43,866 nucleotides of DNA from Candidatus Nealsoniibacteriota bacterium. Its GTDB lineage: Bacteria; Patescibacteriota; Minisyncoccia; Minisyncoccales; PWPS01. Location: NCBI GenBank assembly GCA_003551435.1, contig PUMQ01000015.1:1-43866 (forward strand), given 5' to 3'. Each line of letters begins with the position of its first letter. Within the stretch, counting starts at the first letter, position 1. The notes under the pieces were generated by a model. The model was not told the DNA's origin. It searched no databases and saw only the letters and a list, made by a program, of their open reading frames with translations. The position numbers and the translations under genes are program-made. Positions 38,655 through 43,866 of the stretch are shown in pieces.

Positions 38655-40394
38655 ATGGAAGAGGAAAGAGCAGATGAAATAACAGAAGACGAGAGCGGAG
38701 AATTGGAAGATCTTCGCCGCTATATAGAGGATTTTACCTCTTTTCTTCCCCTTGCCTTTTGCATGGTAAATCCCTTGGACTATGTCTTGGACAGCAATGA
38801 TGCTTTCCAGGAAATTTCCGGATACGAAAAGATGGAGGTAGTGGGGAAGAATATAAACTTTTTGTTTAAAAACAGGGGGAAGCTGGAAAGCTTTATTGCC
38901 CGAGTGGCCAGCAAAAAATCCGTAGTGGAAGAAGAGATGACACTGGTAACCAAGGAAAAAAAGGAAATTCCCGTAAAAGTTTCCGCTCTTTCCAGAAGAG
39001 ATGAAAAAGAAGCCTTTTCCGGATACTTTATTACCGTAAGTGATATTACGGAAACCAAAAGATTTGAGGAAGACCTGGAAAGAAAGATAAAAGAAAGAAC
39101 TGAGGAACTTGAAAAAGCGAAAGAGAGGCTTGAAGAATCCGAAAAAGTGTTGGAAATAAAAATTGCCGCCCGGACAAGAGCGCTTGAAGAACTTAACGAA
39201 CAACTTGAAGAAAAGGTAAAAGAGAGGACCAAGGAAATTGAAGATAAGGCGGCGGAATTAGAACAAAAAGCAGAAGAGATGAGAGAGACGCAAACGGCGC
39301 TTCTAAATTTGGCCGAAGATACAGACAAGGCCTCCCGGGAAGCGGAGGAAGAAAAAGAAAAGACACTGGCCATCATCAACAACTTTACCGACGGGCTGCT
39401 CGTTTTTGATGCGGAGAACGTGCTTTCACTTATAAACCCGCGGGCGGAAGTATTTCTTAATGTAAGGGGCGGAGATTTTGTGGGGAAAAGATTGGCGGAG
39501 CTGGGCAGTTTTTCAAGGCTTGAGCCTCTGGTTAGTATCCTAAAGAAAGAGAGAAAAGCGGTTCTCAAAGAAGAATTAGAAGTAAGGGAAGATCTGGTTT
39601 TGGAGGTGTCCAGTGTGCCGGTAGTGATGAAAAAGAAAAATATCGGCATGCTTGTTATTCTGCACGATATTACGAGGGAAAAAGCAATTGAAAGAATAAA
39701 GAGCGAATTTGTTTCGGTAGCGGCCCATCAGTTGCGCACTCCTCTTGCCGGGATAAAGTGGACGTTGCAATCCATACTAGAGGAAGAAGAAGAGGCAAAA
39801 ATTCCCGAAGAAGTTGTTGAGTTTATAAAAAGGGCCTATGAAGCGAACGATCGGATGATAAATCTGGTAAACGATCTTCTAAACGTAACCCGGATAGAGG
39901 AAGGAAGGTACGTTTATGAGCCAAAGAAGATGGAGGTTAAAGAAGTTATGGAACCGGTAATAGAGGCTTACGAAGACGCCATAAAAGCGAAAGGATTGGA
40001 GTTTAAAATAGAAGAGCCTGAAGAAAAGCTTCCTTTGGTCAAAGTGGATGAAGAAAAAATAAGGCTGGTCTTGCAAAACTTTCTTGATAACGCTATGAAA
40101 TATACTTCCAAAGGAAGAGTAACTCTCTCCTTGGAGGCTTCAGATGACGGGGAGGAAGTTAAGTTTACGGTATCGGATACGGGAGTGGGTATACCGGAAG
40201 ATCAGCAAAAGAGGTTGTTTAACAAGTTTTTCAGAGCGGCTAATGTACAGCGGATGGACACGGAAGGATCTGGGTTGGGCCTCTTTATTGCCAAAAACAT
40301 TGTTGAGGCGCATGGAGGAGAAGTGGGGTTCTCTTCTAAGGCGGGCGAAGGAAGCGTTTTCTTTTTTACTCTTCCCGCCTTGCAAGAAAGGTGA
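38655..40394 (+). CDS. Soluble PAS/PAS hybrid histidine kinase
   Basis: 579 aa, no membrane segment. PAS 1 (about 20-135) with FCMVNPLDYVLDSNDAF, a long coiled coil (about 135-235, KERTEELEKAKERL), PAS 2 (about 240-340, FTDGLLVFDAENVLSLI), then HisKA with AAHQLRTPLAGI (H358 is the phosphorylation site), and an HATPase domain with N box (NFLDNAMKYT), G1 (DTGVGIP) and G2 (GSGLGLFIAK). It senses a cytoplasmic signal and would phosphorylate the two receiver proteins downstream (40554-41431). It is the fourth gene of the exonuclease operon. Confidence 0.93.
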   Translation: MEEERADEITEDESGELEDLRRYIEDFTSFLPLAFCMVNPLDYVLDSNDAFQEISGYEKMEVVGKNINFLFKNRGKLESFIARVASKKSVVEEEMTLVTKEKKEIPVKVSALSRRDEKEAFSGYFITVSDITETKRFEEDLERKIKERTEELEKAKERLEESEKVLEIKIAARTRALEELNEQLEEKVKERTKEIEDKAAELEQKAEEMRETQTALLNLAEDTDKASREAEEEKEKTLAIINNFTDGLLVFDAENVLSLINPRAEVFLNVRGGDFVGKRLAELGSFSRLEPLVSILKKERKAVLKEELEVREDLVLEVSSVPVVMKKKNIGMLVILHDITREKAIERIKSEFVSVAAHQLRTPLAGIKWTLQSILEEEEEAKIPEEVVEFIKRAYEANDRMINLVNDLLNVTRIEEGRYVYEPKKMEVKEVMEPVIEAYEDAIKAKGLEFKIEEPEEKLPLVKVDEEKIRLVLQNFLDNAMKYTSKGRVTLSLEASDDGEEVKFTVSDTGVGIPEDQQKRLFNKFFRAANVQRMDTEGSGLGLFIAKNIVEAHGGEVGFSSKAGEGSVFFFTLPALQER

Positions 40395-40414
40395 GGATTG
40401 GGCCGTGAAAATAT

Positions 40415-40443
40415 TTGACATTATTTTTTAATGAGGATAAGAT
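40415..40443 (+). promoter_or_regulatory. Promoter of the first response regulator
   Basis: TTGACA and TAAGAT are 17 nt apart. Predicted start near 40450, leader about 104 nt. The leader holds a 17-codon reading frame (MKKRKGQTGS...) that overlaps the -10 box, so it is unlikely to be translated from this promoter. Confidence 0.6.
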
Positions 40444-40553
40444 GAAAAAACGCAAAGGTCAGACCGGCTCTGCCAAGAGTTCAAATACTTTTTAGAGAAG
40501 TTTTCGGCAAAGTCAGTCCTATTACAAATATCAACAACAGTAACTTTGTTATT

Positions 40554-41018
40554 ATGAAAAAAATTGTCGTTATAGAAGATGAAGAAGCTCTTCGCAACCT
40601 TTTACAAAAAAAACTTACCGAAGAGGGCTACAGCGTGGAGGTTACCGAAAACGGAGAAGAGGGATTAAAAAAGGTAAGAGAGGTAAAGCCGGACCTTATT
40701 CTGCTTGACATTATCATGCCTAAAATGGGAGGCTTTGAAGTACTCGAAGAGATGAGAAAAGATGAGAGCATTTCCTCTATCCCTGTGATAGTGGTTTCTA
40801 ACTCGGGCCAACCTGTCGAGATTGACCGTGCTCGGGAGCTGGGAGCCAGCGATTGGCTGGTTAAAACGGAGTTTGACCCTCAAGAGGTGATTGACAAAGT
40901 GATAGCACAAATCGGAAAAGGAGAAGGAGGAGAAGCAAGCGATAGTTTTGAAAAAAAAGAAGAGGAGACGGGAGAAGAAAAAGAAGGGGGAGTTGAAGAG
41001 GAGGTCAGGGAAGAGTAA
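40554..41018 (+). CDS. Response regulator receiver protein with acidic tail
   Basis: 154 aa. CheY-like receiver (about 1-122). The acidic pocket is E8-D9-E10 (VIEDEEAL), D52 (LLDIIMP) is the phosphoacceptor, S81/S82 region (VVVSNSG) and K104 (LVKTEF) complete it. The C-terminal ~30 residues are Glu-rich and disordered. There is no DNA-binding or enzyme domain, so it acts by protein contact or phosphotransfer. Its partner may be the kinase encoded just upstream. Confidence 0.9.
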   Translation: MKKIVVIEDEEALRNLLQKKLTEEGYSVEVTENGEEGLKKVREVKPDLILLDIIMPKMGGFEVLEEMRKDESISSIPVIVVSNSGQPVEIDRARELGASDWLVKTEFDPQEVIDKVIAQIGKGEGGEASDSFEKKEEETGEEKEGGVEEEVREE

Positions 41019-41034
41019 AAAGATTAATATAACT

Positions 41035-41063
41035 TTGCTGCTTATTAACTAAATTTTTAATAC
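41035..41063 (+). promoter_or_regulatory. Leaderless promoter of the second response regulator
   Basis: TTGCTG and TAATAC are 17 nt apart; five nt (tcgac) separate the -10 box from ATG 41069. Confidence 0.55.
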
Positions 41064-41068
41064 TCGAC

Positions 41069-41431
41069 ATGGCTAAAATATTGGTTATTGAGGATGATAA
41101 GTTTCTTCGGGAGATGATTTCCCGCAAACTGGATAAGGAAGGGTATGAAGTTGTCCAAGCCGTTGACGGAGAGAAAGGGGAAGCGAAAGTCAAGGAAGAA
41201 AAGCCTGACCTTATTCTGCTTGACCTCATTTTGCCGGGGATTGATGGATTTGATGTGCTAGAAAGGGTAAAAAAAGATCCGGAAGTGGCCGATATTCCTG
41301 TTATCATTCTTTCCAATCTCGGTCAGAAAAGCGAGGTGGAGAGAGGGCTTAATTTGGGAGCGGTAGACTTTCTCATAAAAGCGCACTTCACTCCTCCGGA
41401 GATTGTGAAAAAAATCAGGGAGATTATCTAA
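41069..41431 (+). CDS. Response regulator receiver protein
   Basis: 120 aa, receiver domain only. E8-D9-D10 (VIEDDKFL), D52 (LLDLILPGIDG) as phosphoacceptor, S83 region (IILSNLGQ) and K104 (LIKAHF). It resembles the protein encoded at 40554-41018 closely but lacks its acidic tail, suggesting a duplication. The two may share or compete for the PAS kinase. Confidence 0.9.
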   Translation: MAKILVIEDDKFLREMISRKLDKEGYEVVQAVDGEKGEAKVKEEKPDLILLDLILPGIDGFDVLERVKKDPEVADIPVIILSNLGQKSEVERGLNLGAVDFLIKAHFTPPEIVKKIREII

Positions 41432-41465
41432 TAAAACCAAGAAAGCTGTGGCGTAGTTTCGGATT

Positions 41466-42314
41466 ATGCCGGAGTTACCCGAGGTTGAAACTACCGTTTC
41501 TTCGCTTAAAAACAAGGTCTTAAACAGGACCTTTGTTTGTGTATGGGCGGAAGAAAAGAGTACGGAACTGGAAAAAATAAAAGGCAAAAAAATTCGGGAC
41601 GTAAAGAGGTTTGGCAAAGGGATTTTTATCTCTCTTAGCAGTGGCGACACTCTTTTTGTACATCTTAAAATGACGGGGCATCTTTTATTGGGAAACTGGA
41701 AGTTGGTCAAAGACCCTTTGGACGGAAAAAAAATATGGAAAGCGGAAAACAAAACGATGAGAGAAAAAGTTAATGGATTTTTGCGATACGTTTTTTTTCT
41801 GGACAATGGGGAAAAGCTCGCGCTTTCCGACTTGAGAAAATTTGCCCGAGTATCTGTTTTTTCTAAAAAAGAGGCTGAAAATTACATAAAAAAACTCGGA
41901 CCTGATCCGCTCCTGATAGGCAAAAAAGAATTTAAAAAACTTTTTGCAAAAAAGAAAAAAGAGATAAAACCTCTTCTTATGGATCAAAACTTCATTGCCG
42001 GAATTGGAAATATTTATGCCTCGGAAATTCTTTTTAAGACGGGTACAGATCCGCGGAAAAAAGCAAGCAATCTAACCGATAAAGAACTGGAAAAAATATA
42101 TCATGCGACAAAAATTTTGCTTAAAAAAGGGATCAGGCTCAAAGGAGATAGTACCAGTGACTACCGTCTTTTGGACGGAAAGAAAGGAGGATACCAAAAT
42201 CATCACCTCGTTTACAAAAGACAAGGGCTTTCTTGTTTTAATTGTAAAAAAAAGATAGAAAGAATTAAGGTCGGAGGAAGAGGAACATATTTCTGTCCCC
42301 AATGCCAAAGATGA
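41466..42314 (+). CDS. mutM: Formamidopyrimidine-DNA glycosylase
   Basis: 282 aa. Removes oxidised purines such as 8-oxoguanine and cleaves the abasic site (AP lyase). The N-terminal PELPEVETT provides the catalytic Pro2 and Glu3. The beta-hairpin Lys is K51 (RFGKGIF). The helix-two-turn-helix MDQNFIAGIGNIYASEIL is intact, and a C-terminal zinc finger has four cysteines (CFNCKKKIERI ... YFCPQC). The stop codon TGA starts the following repeat region. It ends the signalling gene block. Confidence 0.95.
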   Translation: MPELPEVETTVSSLKNKVLNRTFVCVWAEEKSTELEKIKGKKIRDVKRFGKGIFISLSSGDTLFVHLKMTGHLLLGNWKLVKDPLDGKKIWKAENKTMREKVNGFLRYVFFLDNGEKLALSDLRKFARVSVFSKKEAENYIKKLGPDPLLIGKKEFKKLFAKKKKEIKPLLMDQNFIAGIGNIYASEILFKTGTDPRKKASNLTDKELEKIYHATKILLKKGIRLKGDSTSDYRLLDGKKGGYQNHHLVYKRQGLSCFNCKKKIERIKVGGRGTYFCPQCQR

Positions 42315-42448
42315 CCAATGACCAATGACTAATGACAAATGACAATTTAATTAATGGTCAAATGTCAAATGTTAAATGTCGTTATAGTCATAAGTTATAG
42401 GTCATAAGTTATAAGTCATAGGTCATAAGTCATAGGTCATAGGTCAAT
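42311..42448 (+). repeat. Composite gene-boundary repeat between mutM and holA
   Basis: The first arm begins at the mutM stop codon (GATGACCAATGACCAATGAC, then TAATGACAAATGAC). A middle of mixed TGGTCAAATGTCAAATG follows, then heptads (GTCATAAGTTATAG, GTCATAAG, GTCATAGG) up to the holA start. The core of other copies is missing. The first part and middle could pair (TGACC with GGTCA, and so on). Confidence 0.8.
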
Positions 42449-42450
42449 TT

Positions 42451-43389
42451 ATGATTATATTGCTCTACGGAAAAGACACTTACCGCTCCCGGGAAAAGCT
42501 AGAGAAGATTGTTAAAGAGTACAAAGAGAAACACGAGAGCGGACTTAATCTCAATTTTTTTGAAGGAGATTTTCTTGATGATTTTCATTACTATGAAGGA
42601 CAGGTCTCCATGTTTGGGGAAAAACGCCTCACCGTTATAAAAAACGTCTTTTCTTCCGGAAAGGCAAAAAGCAGGCTTCTGGAAAACTTGAAAAAAATTG
42701 TCCTTTCTGATGATCTGTTTGTCATCCATGAGGACGGAGAGATAAAAAAAGGAGACGAACTCTTCAAAGCTCTTGAAAAAGAGAAAAAAGGTGTTATGTC
42801 CCAGGAGTTCCGGCCTCTTTCCGGAAAGAAACTTTCTTTATGGATAAAAAAAGAATTTGAGAAAAATAAAGCAGAGGCAGATAAAGAAGTCGTGTTCCAT
42901 CTTGAAAAGGAAGGAGGAGAAGACTTGTGGAAGATAAAAAACGAAATAGATAAACTCTCTCTCTATGCCGGTTCCGGGAAGATAAAAAAAGAGGACATAA
43001 ACCTTATAGCAAACTCGGAGATAGAAACAAACATTTTTAAAACAATAGACGCTATAGCGGAGAAAGACAAAGAAAAAGCTTTTCTTCTTCTCTACGACCA
43101 CCTGGAAAAGGGAGAAAATCATCTCTATCTTCTTTCGATGATCGGATACCAGTTCAGGAATTTAATTGTGGTGAGTGATCTTGAAAAAAGAGGGTTTTCC
43201 TATGAAGAGATGAAAAAAAAGAGCGGCCTTCATCCCTTTGTTTTCAAAAAGAGTTTCTATCAGGCAAAGAAGTTTTCTTTTGACGAGCTCAAAGAGATAA
43301 TCAACCTTCTTTTTCAAATCGACCTGAAAGCAAAAACGGGACAGACAGATCCCGTGTTAGCCATTCATCTTTTTTTATTCGGAATTTAA
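42451..43389 (+). CDS. holA: DNA polymerase III, delta subunit
   Basis: 312 aa. The clamp-loader subunit that opens the sliding clamp. The N-terminus MIILLYGKDTYRSREKLEKI matches the delta family (GxDxxxxRE). A three-domain layout is visible, with the C-terminal helical part containing LLSMIGYQFRNLIVVSDLEK and SGLHPFVFKKSFYQAKKF. Length is typical. Its stop overlaps the rpsT stop tail to tail (4 bp). Confidence 0.92.
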   Translation: MIILLYGKDTYRSREKLEKIVKEYKEKHESGLNLNFFEGDFLDDFHYYEGQVSMFGEKRLTVIKNVFSSGKAKSRLLENLKKIVLSDDLFVIHEDGEIKKGDELFKALEKEKKGVMSQEFRPLSGKKLSLWIKKEFEKNKAEADKEVVFHLEKEGGEDLWKIKNEIDKLSLYAGSGKIKKEDINLIANSEIETNIFKTIDAIAEKDKEKAFLLLYDHLEKGENHLYLLSMIGYQFRNLIVVSDLEKRGFSYEEMKKKSGLHPFVFKKSFYQAKKFSFDELKEIINLLFQIDLKAKTGQTDPVLAIHLFLFGI

Positions 43390-43640
43390 GAAACCGCTCT
43401 TGTTAGTTGTGATTTTTTTCGAGAAGCGGTGTTTTCCTTTATCACTCCTTTTTTAGCGGCCTTATCTATCGCTTTGTAAGCTTCAGGAAGAAGTTTTTTC
43501 GCTTCGCCTTTCTTTCCCTCTTTAGCAAGATCATTTATCTCTTTGACAACCTTTTTCATCTTACGCTTGTAGCTCAAATTAAGAAGGCGCCTCTTCTTGT
43601 CCTGTTTTAATCTTTTTTTCGCTGATTTGGTAATAGGCAT
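43386..43640 (-). CDS. rpsT: 30S ribosomal protein S20
   Basis: 84 aa from ATG 43640; the ORF-track start at 43763 is inside the promoter region and unsupported. Binds the 5' domain of 16S rRNA. MPITKSAKKRLKQDKKRRLL is typical of S20, as is the KAYKAIDKAAKKGVIKENTA region. Its promoter has a 17-nt spacer and gives a leader of about 16 nt. Converges on holA. Confidence 0.95.
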   Translation of the reverse strand: MPITKSAKKRLKQDKKRRLLNLSYKRKMKKVVKEINDLAKEGKKGEAKKLLPEAYKAIDKAAKKGVIKENTASRKKSQLTRAVS

Positions 43641-43662
43641 GTTTTCGTGATTTAACGCTCCT

Positions 43663-43691
43663 TGTATATCATTTTTTCCCTTTTTGGTCAA
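43663..43691 (-). promoter_or_regulatory. Promoter of rpsT
   Basis: On the minus strand TTGACC and TATACA are 17 nt apart. The predicted start near 43656 lies 16 nt before the start codon. Confidence 0.7.
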
Positions 43692-43698
43692 CCACTGG

Positions 43699-43740
43699 CA
43701 AAGGTCCGACCTCTGTAAATTTGCAGAGGCCGGACCTTTG
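43699..43740. repeat. Long perfect-arm inverted repeat upstream of rpsT
   Basis: CAAAGGTCCG, a, CCTCTG, taaatttg, CAGAGG, c, CGGACCTTTG: arms of 10 and 6 bp with one mismatch, 42 nt in all. It sits between the rpsT promoter and the operator-like repeat, not after a gene. Confidence 0.85.
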
Positions 43741-43751
43741 TCATTCTGTAT

Positions 43752-43804
43752 AGTTAACACCATGGGGTGACACCTGGTATACTGAAGGGTAACAGGTGTT
43801 AACT
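43752..43804 (+). promoter_or_regulatory. Promoter flanked by an operator-like inverted repeat
   Basis: AGTTAACACC (43752-43761) and GGTGTTAACT (43795-43804) are a perfect 10-bp inverted pair. Between them lie TTAACA (43754-43759, in the left arm) and TATACT (43778-43783) with 18-nt spacing, and another palindrome GGTGACACC. Initiation would fall next to the right arm, so a bound repressor would block it. Confidence 0.6.
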
Positions 43805-43812
43805 AATAAAAT

Positions 43813-43866
43813 ATGCATATGCCAAGCCCCATTAAGTATGATCGTCAACAAAGAGCAAGGTGGTAT
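43813..43866 (+). CDS. Start of an unidentified gene (cut by window edge)
   Basis: Eighteen open codons from ATG 43813 (an in-frame ATG also lies at 43819) read MHMPSPIKYDRQQRARWY and continue past the edge. They are too few to identify a family. The promoter and operator-like repeat upstream support a real start. Confidence 0.4.
   Translation, partial: MHMPSPIKYDRQQRARWY

Noticed and set aside
1-43866. UGA recoding as in some CPR lineages
   Set aside because: UGA ends rsmA and mutM at the expected C-termini, and no conserved gene shows internal in-frame TGA.

Overview
The window looks like a chromosomal segment from a Candidate Phyla Radiation (Patescibacteria) bacterium, most likely a Parcubacteria-type lineage. 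The evidence is a monoderm-style type IV secretion cluster of the PrgI/TraC/VirB4 kind, a stand-alone DNA polymerase I 5'-3' exonuclease domain, very A/T-, Lys- and Glu-rich coding sequence, very weak Shine-Dalgarno signals, and intergenic heptad repeats. TGA behaves as a stop codon (rsmA and mutM end with it), which argues against the UGA-recoded CPR lineages. I see no insertion sequence, prophage or CRISPR array.

Layout. (1) About 1-10.2 kb, all on the minus strand, is a type IV secretion/pilus cluster. In transcription order it runs: VirB2-like protein with an ectodomain, large VirB6/TrbL-like protein, small helical protein ending YREPIE, second VirB6/TrbL-like protein with a C-terminal zinc ribbon, second small YREPIE protein, PrgI/VirB3-like protein, TraC-like VirB4 N-terminal domain, VirB4 ATPase, and a VirB2-like/M23 peptidase fusion that runs off the left edge and is absent from the ORF track. 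(2) About 10.2-17.6 kb holds a PsbP-like exported protein, rsmA, a DsbA-like thiol oxidoreductase, a membrane-anchored trypsin-like protease, a LysM/M23 peptidase (plus strand), a DksA/TraR-type zinc-finger protein and two membrane proteins. Three of these membrane proteins share one cytoplasmic helical module, here called the KARE module. (3) About 17.6-25.3 kb holds two giant tandem coiled-coil proteins (1026 and 1542 residues) with a W-x13-W signature that recurs mostly at exactly 137 residues. (4) About 25.5-31 kb is an RNA-processing region: rpsO, a NYN/LabA nuclease and pnp as one operon, tRNA-Lys, a small pilin, tRNA-Arg, then cca followed by tRNA-Pro and tRNA-Ala. (5) About 31-36.5 kb carries tyrS, nusA, clpP, rny, tRNA-Gly and tRNA-Pro. 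(6) About 36.5-43.9 kb carries an exonuclease/V4R-like/PAS/histidine-kinase operon, two bare receiver proteins, mutM, holA, rpsT, and the first codons of a gene behind an operator-like inverted repeat.

Working together. The secretion genes would build a cell-envelope channel or pilus. The M23 and LysM peptidases could open peptidoglycan for it, and the DsbA-like protein could oxidise its Cys-rich exported parts. The best candidate for an undescribed system is the giant coiled-coil pair next to three membrane proteins that present the same cytoplasmic module. Its gene order and sequence suggest a cytoskeletal or envelope-tethered scaffold; that function is inference. Two genome-style features stand out: promoters whose -10 box lies 5-10 nt from the start codon (leaderless or nearly leaderless mRNAs) and a composite heptad repeat sitting between a stop codon and the next start codon.
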